Of a stretch of 64,000 bases of DNA, positions 45,617-54,234 are shown in pieces. The notes under the pieces are model-generated. The model saw only the letters and a list, made by a program, of their open reading frames with translations. It was not told the origin of the DNA and did not search any database. Position 1 is the stretch's first letter, and each line of letters opens with the position of its first letter. Source of the DNA: Serratia sarumanii (GTDB lineage Bacteria; Pseudomonadota; Gammaproteobacteria; Enterobacterales; Enterobacteriaceae); the NCBI RefSeq assembly GCF_029962605.1, contig NZ_CP124750.1:3286001-3350000 (forward strand), given 5' to 3'. A program made the position numbers and the translations under genes.

Positions 45617-46363
45617 ATGGAAACTAAAGAAATCAGGCGCAACAATCTGCGCGAATTGATGGCCCGCTACGCCCGGCAAGGCGTCAACCAGAATGAATTC
45701 GCCACGCTGGTTGAGTCTTCCGCGCCGACGCTGAGCCAAATCATCGGGGAAAAATCCTCTCGCAATCTTGGCGACAATCTGGCCAGGCGGATCGAGGCCC
45801 GGCTGAATTTGCCCAAGGGCTGGTTCGACGTGTTTCACGAAAAGCAGCTGGTACGCCCGTTTGACAACGTGGCAGCGGAGTCGGACTTCCAGCCCGCCCG
45901 TTTGAAACCGGTGGTATGGGAAGATACCGAACAAGACAAGGAAGAGTTTGTGGAGATCCCGCTGCTGGATATCGATTTTTCCGCCGGCGACGGCTGCTAC
46001 GAAATCGTCGATCGCGAGGAGTTTTCGCTGATCTTCCGCCGTTACTATCTGCACAAGATGGGGGTGGCGGTCAACGCCGCGCGCATTATCCGCATCTCCG
46101 GCTCCAGCATGGAACCGCGTCTGCAGGACGGCGACGTGGTCGGCATCAACACCGACGATACGCGCATCCGCGAAGGCAAGACCTACGCCATCCGCCACGG
46201 CAATTTGCTGCGGGTGAAGGTGCTGATCGAGCAGCCGGACGGCGGCGTCGTCATCCGCTCCCTCAACCGGGAAGAGTACCAGGACGAGCATCTCAGCTAT
46301 CAGCAGCGCAAGGAGCAACTGGTGGTGCTCGGCCGCGTCTTCTGGTCCTCTTCGTCCTGGTAG
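45617..46363 (+). CDS. XRE/S24-family (CI-like) transcriptional regulator
   Basis: 248 residues: XRE HTH at about 10-60 (VNQNEFATLVESSAPTLSQI) and a C-terminal S24 (LexA/CI-like) domain with the Ser in ISGSSMEPRLQDGD and a Lys in NLLRVKVL at the expected spacing, so the self-cleavage dyad appears intact. No other phage gene is near, so it looks like a domesticated or stand-alone regulator. ATG 45617 chosen; no strong Shine-Dalgarno. Likely autoregulated through the TTTAGC sites. Its DNA-damage response, if any, cannot be read from the sequence. Confidence 0.83.
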   Translation: METKEIRRNNLRELMARYARQGVNQNEFATLVESSAPTLSQIIGEKSSRNLGDNLARRIEARLNLPKGWFDVFHEKQLVRPFDNVAAESDFQPARLKPVVWEDTEQDKEEFVEIPLLDIDFSAGDGCYEIVDREEFSLIFRRYYLHKMGVAVNAARIIRISGSSMEPRLQDGDVVGINTDDTRIREGKTYAIRHGNLLRVKVLIEQPDGGVVIRSLNREEYQDEHLSYQQRKEQLVVLGRVFWSSSSW

Positions 46364-46374
46364 CGGAGCAACCT

Positions 46375-46393
46375 CGGGCGCCCGTTGCGCCCG
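46375..46393. terminator. Small GC hairpin between convergent genes
   Basis: CGGGCGC and GCGCCCG around a 5-nt loop, in the 34 bp between two convergent stops. No T run; weak support. Confidence 0.35.
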
Positions 46394-46397
46394 GCGG

Positions 46398-47507
46398 TTA
46401 TTTGAAGTCCACCACCATCTGCTGCTGGATAGACAGCCCGCGGGTCGACTGCACGCAGCCGGCGATATAGTCGGTAAAGCGCGGCGGCTTCGGCATGCCC
46501 AGCTTGAGGATCTTTTCGTTGCTGAAACGCACGTTGAGCATGGCGAACGATCCGTACAGGCGCATCGCCTTGAGCATCAGCCGCTCGTTGCACGGGCCGA
46601 AAATGTCTTTCAGCTGGCGGCGCATTTTCACCAGCGCGTCATAGGTCACCTGCGCATACTCATCGCCCACCGGCGCCTTTTCCAGCGCCGCCGCCATGGC
46701 GCGGTCGATTTCGGCAAAGCTGACGCTGCTCTCCTCACCGGCGGAGATGTGATAAACGTCGTTCTCCAACGTTTCGCTGTTCATCAGCATCACCAGCGCA
46801 TCCGCGCAGTAGTCCGCCGGGATCACATCGATATTGTCCTGCAGCGAGCACATGAATTTGCGCAGCATCAGCGCCATGCCGAACACCCAGAAAATGCTGC
46901 TGGAAGGCTGGCAGCCCAGGCGGGTGTGCCCCACCACGATCGACGGACGAGCGATGGTCAGCGGCAGTTGCGGGCAGCGCTGGCGCATCAGCTGTTCGAT
47001 GGTGGATTTGGAACGGGTGTATTCCACCAGATGCTCGGCGTCTTCCTCAAACTCGCCGCTCTCCGCCACCAGCGAACCCGGCTCCGGCGAACAGGACATG
47101 GCGGTACCGACGTGCAGGAAACGTTTTAATCCCGGCACCTGCGCCATTCTTTCGGCAAAGGCCAGAGTGCCTTCTACGTTTACCTTCCAAATGAGCGGGT
47201 TATTACCAAATGAAGCAACGGCCGCGCAGTTAATAACGTGCGTGACTTTGTTAATACGTGCGTCAGTTAAAAAGTCGGCCGGCTCGGAAAGGTCGCCCAA
47301 CAATATATTTTCTATCGTAATTTTAGACAGCAGGTTCGCGTCGATATTAAACTTTTCCATATTCGCACGAATACGGGCCAGCCCTTGTTGCGCATCATCG
47401 GCACGCACCAACAAAAGATAATTAACAGACTGATTTTCAATCAATAACTTCTCGAGAACCGCACCACCCAAAAAGCCGGTAGCGCCGGTCAACAGTAGCG
47501 TTTTCAT
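46398..47507 (-). CDS. Extended SDR, thioester-reductase/male-sterility type
   Basis: 369 residues: Rossmann GATGFLGGAVLEKLL at the N-terminus, VINCAAVASFG near residue 95, catalytic Y-x3-K in VEYTRSKSTIEQ, ARPSIVVGHTRLG, and a C-terminal helical region. It belongs to the NAD_binding_4 group that reduces acyl thioesters (fatty acyl reductases, NRPS terminal reductases), but here stands alone without a carrier domain. Start ATG 47505-47507; the open frame reaches further up without similarity. Its own substrate is unknown; lipid metabolism is possible. The 47508-47765 gap is AT-rich and holds its promoter. Confidence 0.75.
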   Translation of the reverse strand: MKTLLLTGATGFLGGAVLEKLLIENQSVNYLLLVRADDAQQGLARIRANMEKFNIDANLLSKITIENILLGDLSEPADFLTDARINKVTHVINCAAVASFGNNPLIWKVNVEGTLAFAERMAQVPGLKRFLHVGTAMSCSPEPGSLVAESGEFEEDAEHLVEYTRSKSTIEQLMRQRCPQLPLTIARPSIVVGHTRLGCQPSSSIFWVFGMALMLRKFMCSLQDNIDVIPADYCADALVMLMNSETLENDVYHISAGEESSVSFAEIDRAMAAALEKAPVGDEYAQVTYDALVKMRRQLKDIFGPCNERLMLKAMRLYGSFAMLNVRFSNEKILKLGMPKPPRFTDYIAGCVQSTRGLSIQQQMVVDFK

Positions 47508-47765
47508 AATTGTCATCCACATTGGTATTGAATGTGGGAGATTGTATCTGCGGGTATTTAAACAAATATTAAATAGAATTACGGCGCCAGAAATCACTTC
47601 TCTTAATATTATCTTAAGGAATCTTTTGATACATCCAACGTGGATTTAGTAACAAAAGAATCTCATCTATTTTATGATTAATCTCTGCCGTTTAAATACC
47701 ATTGATGTAGCGCCTGATTTAATTTAGCGGTCAATGTTATTTCTCTTATCGTCCGTGGAGGACTT

Positions 47766-47972
47766 ATGACCTATAACCAAAAAATCTGGTTGGGGGTTTT
47801 GCTGCTGTGCGCCCTGTTTTGGGGGGCGGTGATAAGCGGCGCCTGTTCGCTGTATAACCGGGCGGGTCGCTTCCAGGCTCACCACACGGAGAGCGAGCTC
47901 GCCGCTCGCCACAGCCAGCCCCCTTGCACGCAACCCAGCTCACAGGCATCAAGCGCCCCCCGGAATGGGTAG
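47766..47972 (+). CDS. Small single-pass membrane protein
   Basis: 68 residues: one N-terminal hydrophobic helix (IWLGVLLLCALFWGAVISGA) and a hydrophilic, Ser/Pro/Gln-rich tail. Supported by GGAGG 5 nt before the ATG and by the stand-alone hydrophobic segment. A Cys follows the helix in SGAC, which could be read as a lipobox-like site. Not recognised. It could still be a chance ORF. Confidence 0.45.
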   Translation: MTYNQKIWLGVLLLCALFWGAVISGACSLYNRAGRFQAHHTESELAARHSQPPCTQPSSQASSAPRNG

Positions 47973-48026
47973 GGACAAGACCCGCTAACGATCCTATTAT
48001 GCCCTAAGGTTAACAGGGAGATAACG

Positions 48027-48215
48027 ATGGCTCGAAAGCTGGATAGCTTACCGCAGGCACAACGCGAAAAAATAGAAACCGATTTGCTGGCCATCAGCGT
48101 GATCTACAATGAGCGCTACGGCATCGCCTCGACCCAGGCGGAAACGGAACGACAGATCCCCGACCACCTGCTCCCCTACTTTCATCAACGGCTGGATTAC
48201 TATCGCCGTGCGTAA
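48027..48215 (+). CDS. HolE-like (DNA polymerase III theta family) protein
   Basis: 62 residues. The pattern LDSLPQAQREKIETDLLAIS, then NERYGI, ERQIPDHLLPYFHQRL and YYRRA follows E. coli theta ([42 protein letters not shown]) closely, though shorter at both ends. Theta binds and stabilises the DnaQ-fold exonuclease subunit. GGGAG precedes the ATG. The next gene, sbcB, encodes another DnaQ-fold exonuclease. It may be the sole holE or an extra copy; this cannot be told from the window. Confidence 0.75.
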   Translation: MARKLDSLPQAQREKIETDLLAISVIYNERYGIASTQAETERQIPDHLLPYFHQRLDYYRRA

Positions 48216-48305
48216 TTGCGCGCATTTCGCTAACCGTCGCTTGGCATCGCTCCCTACGCCGTTACAATAGGAGCATATTGTATCCGCCACTAAAGAGACG
48301 CGATT

Positions 48306-49733
48306 TTGAGCAGCAAGGCAACGGCCACATTTTATATTCACGATTACGAAACCTTCGGCAAAAGCCCGTCGCTGGACCGCCCGGCGCAGTTTGCCGGCGT
48401 GCGCACCGATATGGATTTCAACATTATCGAAGAGCCGCTGGTCATCTACTGCGCCCCGGCCGACGACTACCTGCCGGAACCCGAGGCGGTGATGATCACC
48501 GGCATCACGCCGCAGGTGGCGCGCGCCAAAGGCGTTAACGAAGCCGAATTCACCCGCCAAATCCACCAGGCCTTCAGCGTGGCCGGCACCTGCATTCTCG
48601 GTTACAACAACATCCGTTTCGATGACGAAGTGAGCCGCAATATCTTCTATCGCAACTTCTACGATCCCTATGCCTACAGCTGGCAAAACGGCAACTCGCG
48701 CTGGGATCTGCTGGATGTGATGCGCGCCTGCTACGCCCTGCGCCCGGACGGCATCGTCTGGCCGGAAAACGAAGACGGCTTCCCCAGCTTCCGCCTGGAG
48801 CATCTCACGCGCGCCAACGGCGTCGAGCACACGCAGGCTCACGACGCAATGTCGGACGTTTACGCCACCATCACCATGGCCAAGCTGGTCAAGCAGGCGC
48901 AGCCGCGGCTGTTCGATTTCCTGTTGCAGCACCGCAACAAGCACAAGCTGAACGCCCTGATCGACGTCGCCGAAATGACGCCGCTGGTGCACGTCTCCGG
49001 CATGTTTGGCGCGGCGCGCGGCAACACCAGCTGGGTGTCGCCGTTGGCCTGGCACCCGGACAACAAAAACGCGGTGATCATGTGCGATCTCGCCGGCGAT
49101 ATGACGCCGCTGCTGACGCTGAGCGCTGAGCAGCTGCGTGAACGGCTGTACACCCGCCGCGACGACCTGGCGCCGGATCAGGCGCCGGTGCCGATCAAGC
49201 TGGTGCACATCAACAAATGCCCGGTGCTGGCGCCGGCCAAAACCCTGCTGCCGGAGAACGCCGAGCGGCTGGGCATCGATCGCCAGGCCTGCCTGCAAAA
49301 CCTGCAGCTGCTGAAACAGCACCCGGAAGTGCGCGAGAAAGTGGTGGCGCTGTTCGCCGAAGCCGAGCCGTTCAAAGGCTCCGACGACGTCGACGCCCGG
49401 CTGTATGACGGCTTCTTCAGCGACGCCGACAAGGCGGCGATGAGGATTATCCAGCAGACCAAGCCGCAGAACCTGCCGGCGCTGGATCTGGCCTTCAGCG
49501 ACGGCCGCATGAAAGAGCTGCTGTTCCGCTTCCGCGCGCGCAACTACCCGAATACGCTGGACGATGCCGAACAGCGCCGCTGGCTGCAGCACCGCCAAGA
49601 AGCGCTGAGCGCGGAGCGCGTGCAGAGTTACCTGCTGCAGCTCGAATCGCTGTATAACCTGCACGAAGGCGACAAAGAGAAAACCGCCCTGCTGAAAGCG
49701 CTGTTCGATTACGGCAAAGAGTTGGTGGGGTAA
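48306..49733 (+). CDS. sbcB: Exodeoxyribonuclease I
   Basis: 475 residues, a 3'-5' single-strand exonuclease acting in recombination and mismatch repair. DEDDh core: IHDYETFG, LGYNNIRFDDE, and HDAMSDVYAT; the SH3-like and C-terminal helical domains follow with conserved ARGNTSWVSPLAWHP and VKLVHINKCPVLAPA, as in E. coli SbcB. Start is a TTG at 48306 (MSSKATATFYIHDY); the preceding ribosome-binding site is weak. A strong terminator follows. Confidence 0.95.
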   Translation: MSSKATATFYIHDYETFGKSPSLDRPAQFAGVRTDMDFNIIEEPLVIYCAPADDYLPEPEAVMITGITPQVARAKGVNEAEFTRQIHQAFSVAGTCILGYNNIRFDDEVSRNIFYRNFYDPYAYSWQNGNSRWDLLDVMRACYALRPDGIVWPENEDGFPSFRLEHLTRANGVEHTQAHDAMSDVYATITMAKLVKQAQPRLFDFLLQHRNKHKLNALIDVAEMTPLVHVSGMFGAARGNTSWVSPLAWHPDNKNAVIMCDLAGDMTPLLTLSAEQLRERLYTRRDDLAPDQAPVPIKLVHINKCPVLAPAKTLLPENAERLGIDRQACLQNLQLLKQHPEVREKVVALFAEAEPFKGSDDVDARLYDGFFSDADKAAMRIIQQTKPQNLPALDLAFSDGRMKELLFRFRARNYPNTLDDAEQRRWLQHRQEALSAERVQSYLLQLESLYNLHEGDKEKTALLKALFDYGKELVG

Positions 49734-49754
49734 ACCCGCAGCAAGCAGAAAAGG

Positions 49755-49780
49755 AAAAGGCCGCAAATGCGGCCTTTTTT
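49755..49780 (+). terminator. Rho-independent terminator of sbcB
   Basis: AAAAGGCCGC-AAAT-GCGGCCTTTTTT: a 10-bp stem with a 4-nt loop and a T run. The A-rich left arm makes it bidirectional, so it can also end the convergent plaP transcript. Confidence 0.92.
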
Positions 49781-49803
49781 GTGGCTGAGGAGACGGCTCG
49801 CGC

Positions 49804-51171
49804 TTAGGCGGCGTCTTCGCTCGCTTGCGGCACCGGCAGACGGAAGCTGCGGGTGACGAAGGCCAGGTAGATCAGACCGATGGCCGCCCAGACCAGGCCC
49901 AGCGTCATCGAGCTGGCTTCCAGGTTGATCCACAGCGCGCCGACGGTCAATGCGCCCAGCACCGGCAGGATCAGGTAGTTGAACGTGTCTTTCACGGTGC
50001 GGTTCATCTTGTCGCGAATATAGAACTGCGAGATCACCGACAGGTTGACGAAGGTGAAGGCCACCAGCGCACCGAAGTTGATCAGCGCGGTCGCGGTCAC
50101 CAGGTCAAACGACACGGCGGACAGCGCGATGGCGCCAACCAGCAGCACGTTCAGCGCCGGTGTACGCCACTTCGGATGTACATAGCCGAAGAAACGAGTC
50201 GGGAACACGCCGTCGCGGCCCATCACGTACATCAGACGCGAAACGCCCGCGTGCGCCGCCATGCCTGACGCCAATACCGTCACGCAGGAGAACACCAGGA
50301 TCACCGACTGGAAGAATTTGCCCGCCACGTACAGCATGATTTCAGGCTGCGACGCGTCAGGATCCTTGAAGCGCGAGATGTCCGGGAAGTACAGCTGCAC
50401 AAAGTAAGACACCACGATAAAGATGATGCCGCCGATCAGCGCCGTCAGGAAGATGGCTTTCGGGATCACTTTTTCCGCGTCTTTGGTCTCTTCAGACAGC
50501 GAGCTGATGCCGTCGAAGCCCAGGAACGAGAAGCACAGGATGGTCGCGCCGGTAATCATCGGCACCACGTGCGCGTTATCGGACCAGAATGGGCGACTGC
50601 TGACCAGCGTACCGGCGCCTTCGCCGTGGTAAACGCCGTTGATCACCAGGCCGAGGAACACGATCATGATCGCCACCTGCACCACCACGATGATGGAGTT
50701 CAGGTTAGCCACCAGCTTGATGCCGCGCAGGTTGAAAATCGTCATCAAGCCGACCAGCACCGCCACGAAAATCCAGGACGGAACGCCCGGGAAGATCGCT
50801 TCCAGGTAAATCTTGGCCAGCAAAATGTTGATCATCGGCATGAACAGGTAGTCCAGCAGCGATGACCAGCCCACCATAAAGCCGACGTGTGGGCTGATGG
50901 CTTTCTGGGCGTAAGTGTAGGCGGAACCGGCGGAAGGGAACTTCTTCACCAGCTTGCCGTAGCTCAGGGCGGTAAACAGGATCGCCAGCAGAGCGAAGGC
51001 GTACGCGGTCGCGACGTGACCATCGGTCAGGCCGGATACGATGCCGAAGGTATCGAAGATGGTCATTGGCTGCAGATAAGCCAGGCCCATCATCACTACC
51101 GGAACCAAAGTCAGGGTTTTACGCAGCTGAGTGCGCTGAGCCGGAGCGGCGTTGAGGGTGTTATCGGACAT
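49804..51171 (-). CDS. plaP: Putrescine importer PlaP (APC family)
   Basis: 455 residues, 12 helices: [60 protein letters not shown] and [20 protein letters not shown] are close to E. coli PlaP (YeeF), a putrescine:H+ symporter. It lies between sbcB and the puuA/puuR pair, linking uptake and breakdown of putrescine. ATG start at 51169-51171. Its promoter is in the 51172-51500 part of the upstream gap, where I see no other gene. Confidence 0.92.
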   Translation of the reverse strand: MSDNTLNAAPAQRTQLRKTLTLVPVVMMGLAYLQPMTIFDTFGIVSGLTDGHVATAYAFALLAILFTALSYGKLVKKFPSAGSAYTYAQKAISPHVGFMVGWSSLLDYLFMPMINILLAKIYLEAIFPGVPSWIFVAVLVGLMTIFNLRGIKLVANLNSIIVVVQVAIMIVFLGLVINGVYHGEGAGTLVSSRPFWSDNAHVVPMITGATILCFSFLGFDGISSLSEETKDAEKVIPKAIFLTALIGGIIFIVVSYFVQLYFPDISRFKDPDASQPEIMLYVAGKFFQSVILVFSCVTVLASGMAAHAGVSRLMYVMGRDGVFPTRFFGYVHPKWRTPALNVLLVGAIALSAVSFDLVTATALINFGALVAFTFVNLSVISQFYIRDKMNRTVKDTFNYLILPVLGALTVGALWINLEASSMTLGLVWAAIGLIYLAFVTRSFRLPVPQASEDAA

Positions 51172-51503
51172 TGTTCAGCCCCCCCTTACCTTGAGCCTTG
51201 CGGATGGCGGACACGCCAAGACTTAAGGTTGCGGGGAAACTTCGCAACGAGCGACTTAATTCTAAAAGAAGGGGATTGTAAGCTGGATAACGGGTCGAGG
51301 TAACCTCGGCTGCTCCATAGTCGCTGCGGCCACAGCGGAAACCGGCGGGCACCGGTGCTAAAGTGAAAAATTGCCCCATCTTTCTAATCCTCATGAGTCA
51401 CGACCATAAAGTTTTGTTTGATCGTGCACGAAACTATTTATCTATCCGGATCGGTGTCCGGCCTCGCTTGGTGTATGAAACGCTACGTTGGTAAAACTTA
51501 ATG

Positions 51504-51535
51504 CAAAAAAAATAACCGACGCGTTAAAACGTCGG
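51504..51535 (-). terminator. Rho-independent terminator of puuA
   Basis: On the minus strand CCGACG and CGTCGG form a stem, followed by TTATTTTTTTT. It lies about 170 nt past the puuA stop; another small hairpin, TCCGGA/TCCGGA, lies between (51572-51591). Confidence 0.8.
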
Positions 51536-51705
51536 CTATCTGCATTTGAGATATTTTGCACCAGAATGCCTCCGGATGACAAGATCCGGAAGCCCTCAAA
51601 TACAAATTCTTTTTGTCGATCGAACGGAAAACCGGCCCGGCAGGCGAATTAATCCACTACCGGCAGGCCGGTCGGCCGCACATACCTCTTACTTTATACG
51701 CCCAT

Positions 51706-53124
51706 TCAGGCATTTTTCAACATCCAGTCAATCTCGGTTTCCGTCACTCGCCGCTCGAACTGCAGCAGTTCGTCGGTCTTGCAGGCGTGATAAACCTGGG
51801 TGAAACGCTCGCCCAGATAGTGGGTCAGCGCGTGCTGATGCTCAAACTCGTACAGCGCGTCGCTCTGGCGGATCGGCAGCGGTAGCCCCTCCTGCTCCAG
51901 CCCGTTGCCGGTCACCGGCTCAGGCAGCGGCAGCGCGTTGTCCAGCCCGTACAGCATGCCGGCCAGGATCGCCGCCATCACCAGATATGGATTGGCGTCG
52001 GCGCCGGCCACGCGATACTCCACCCGATGGTTCTCCGGTTCGCCGCAGGGAATGCGCAGCGCCACGGTGCGGTTGTTGTGGCCCCAGGCGGCCTGGATCG
52101 GCACATACATCCCCGGCTGGAAACGCCGGTAGGCGTTGACGTTCGGCGCCAGCAGCGCCATCGACGCCGGCATCAGGGTGATCATCCCGGCCAGCGCCTG
52201 TTTCAGCAGTGGCGAATCCTCGCCTTCGTCGTCGGCGAACAGGTTGTTGCCCGCGCCGTCCTGCATGCTGACATGCACGTGCATGCCGCTGCCGGCATGA
52301 TCCTCGTAGGGCTTGGCCATAAAGGTGGCGTGCATGTCGTGGTTCTCGGCCACCAGCCGCACCAGCCGTTTCAGCGCCAGCGCGTGGTCGCAGGCCAGCA
52401 AAATATCGTCGGTATGACGCAGGTTGACCTCGAACTGCCCCGGCGACGCCTCCGCCACCGCGCCGTCCGCCGGCAGCCCCTGCAGCTTCGCCAGCGCGTC
52501 AATGTCGTTCAGCACCTCGGCGAAATGGTTCAGGTTATCGACGGAGTACACCTGGCTTTGGGTGTTGCGCTCCTGGGTGCCGGGCGCGCACGGCGGCTGC
52601 AGATCGCCCTCCGCGTCGCGCTGCCGATCGATGAGATAAAACTCCAGCTCTACCGCTGCCACCGGGAACAAGCCGCGCTGTCGCAGCGCCTGCCACACGC
52701 GGTTCAACACATTGCGGGGTTCAACGTCAAAGGGAGTGCCATCTTCATCCAGCATGGTCAGCAGCACCTGGCCGATATGCTGCGGATCGGCGGCCGACGG
52801 CGTCAGCGAGCCGGGTACCGGCAGGCAAATGCGGTCCGGCTCGCCGAGGTCTTGCCCAAGGCCGGTCTCCTCCACCACGTTGCCGAGGATGTCCATGGCG
52901 AACACCGACGCGGGGAAGTAGCTGCCTTTTTCCAGTTTTTTCAACCCTGAGACGGGTATGCGTTTGCCGCGGAAGGAACCATTGAGATCGGTGAGAAGGA
53001 TATCGACATACTGCGTGGCGGGATGGCGTTCCAAATAATGAGCAACCTCATTTTGGAACGCGCTACTTCGCCTCTCTTCATGATGCTGTGCAAAATGTTC
53101 AACTGCTGCGCTATTGGTTTGCAT
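51706..53124 (-). CDS. puuA: Gamma-glutamylputrescine synthetase
   Basis: 472 residues, glutamine-synthetase fold: YVDILLTDLNGSFRGKRIPV, ASVFAMDILGNVVEETGLGQ, VELEFYLIDRQRDAEGDLQP, GSGMHVHVSMQ, and EYRVAGADANPYLVMAAILA, nearly as in E. coli PuuA. Ligates glutamate to putrescine as the first step of the Puu pathway. The other puu genes (puuB, puuC, puuD, puuP) are not in the window. It is divergent from puuR, which represses it in E. coli. Confidence 0.95.
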   Translation of the reverse strand: MQTNSAAVEHFAQHHEERRSSAFQNEVAHYLERHPATQYVDILLTDLNGSFRGKRIPVSGLKKLEKGSYFPASVFAMDILGNVVEETGLGQDLGEPDRICLPVPGSLTPSAADPQHIGQVLLTMLDEDGTPFDVEPRNVLNRVWQALRQRGLFPVAAVELEFYLIDRQRDAEGDLQPPCAPGTQERNTQSQVYSVDNLNHFAEVLNDIDALAKLQGLPADGAVAEASPGQFEVNLRHTDDILLACDHALALKRLVRLVAENHDMHATFMAKPYEDHAGSGMHVHVSMQDGAGNNLFADDEGEDSPLLKQALAGMITLMPASMALLAPNVNAYRRFQPGMYVPIQAAWGHNNRTVALRIPCGEPENHRVEYRVAGADANPYLVMAAILAGMLYGLDNALPLPEPVTGNGLEQEGLPLPIRQSDALYEFEHQHALTHYLGERFTQVYHACKTDELLQFERRVTETEIDWMLKNA

Positions 53125-53519
53125 ATGTCACCCGCCATTATGCTCTTAAGGCGCGTTGGCGCCCGTCCGCCGTTCGATTCAACACATGATTGGATTTCTC
53201 GCCAGGCTGCGCCGCTGCCGGGCGCTCAAAATAACATCCACACCATGAAACATAGTCTTAACAGAATAGGTTTGCAAATGTTACAATCCTGTTTGATTAT
53301 TCGCCGCCGGCTGCTAAATTGATAAAATATTGACCGAAAAGGCCTTGCCGCCATTTTTACGTCAACTATTTCGTCCAACGCACCGAGAGTGAACATGGGC
53401 AATATATTTTCCAAACCTGCCCTAACTACCGATATCATGCAGCATCGTTATCGCCCAGACAGGCGCCCGATAGCGATATTCATGTCTGCCTGTCGCCCCT
53501 ACCAGAAGGAAGTACCGCT
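53125..53519. promoter_or_regulatory. Divergent puuA/puuR control region
   Basis: 395 bp without a supported ORF. AAAATATTGACC at 53324-53335 resembles the PuuR box I remember from E. coli (AAAATATAATGAACA), but only in part. The two genes diverge here, so both promoters must lie in this stretch. Confidence 0.4.
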
Positions 53520-54077
53520 ATGAGCGAAGCCAGCTTGGCACCGGGCAAACGCCTGTCGCAGATCCGTCAGCAATTGGGTTTGTCGCAGCGCCGGGTCGCC
53601 GAACTGTCCGGGTTAACCCACAGTGCGATCAGCACCATCGAACAGGACAAGGTCAGCCCGGCCATCAGCACGCTGCAAAAGCTGCTGAAGGTGTATGGCC
53701 TGTCGCTGTCTGAATTCTTTGCCGAACCGGAAGCCGTCGACGAGCCGCGCGTGGTGATCGACGCCGAGGATCTGATTGAGATCGGCAGCCAGGGGGTGTC
53801 GATGAAGCTGGTGCACAACGGCAGCCCGACGCGTAACCTGGCGATGATGCTGGAAACCTACCAGCCCGGCACCACCACCGGTGAAAAGATCAAGCACCAG
53901 GGCGAAGAGATCGGCACCCTGCTGGAGGGCGAGATCGTGCTGACCATCAACGGCCAGAGCTACTGCCTGACCGCCGGCCAGAGTTACGCCATCAACACCG
54001 GCATTCCGCACAGCTTCAGCAATACCTCGGCGCGCATCTGCCGCATCGTCAGCGCACACACCCCCACCACCTTCTGA
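53520..54077 (+). CDS. puuR: Putrescine utilisation repressor PuuR
   Basis: 185 residues: XRE HTH at 10-65 (LGLSQRRVAELSGLTHSAIS) and a C-terminal cupin (KHQGEEIGTLLEGEIVLTIN, YAINTGIPHSFSNTS) that senses putrescine, as in E. coli PuuR. ATG at 53520 with AAGGAAG about 9 nt upstream. Divergent from puuA. A gap of 157 bp separates it from the ABC ATPase gene that follows on the same strand. Confidence 0.94.
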   Translation: MSEASLAPGKRLSQIRQQLGLSQRRVAELSGLTHSAISTIEQDKVSPAISTLQKLLKVYGLSLSEFFAEPEAVDEPRVVIDAEDLIEIGSQGVSMKLVHNGSPTRNLAMMLETYQPGTTTGEKIKHQGEEIGTLLEGEIVLTINGQSYCLTAGQSYAINTGIPHSFSNTSARICRIVSAHTPTTF

Positions 54078-54234
54078 GCGCTTCTCGCACCGGCGCAGCC
54101 TGACGCGGGTTGCGCCCCTACCCGCCAACGCGTTTTCCACCGCCGTTATGCCATTTTGTTGGTTGCCAACGGCGTAATCTGTGTTACAACAGAGCATAAC
54201 AGCCATCTAAACATCTAAACGGCCTTAATACCCT

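Noticed and set aside
47724..47952. Two short antisense frames opposite the small membrane protein
   Set aside because: No ribosome-binding site; the sense frame has GGAGG and a hydrophobic helix.
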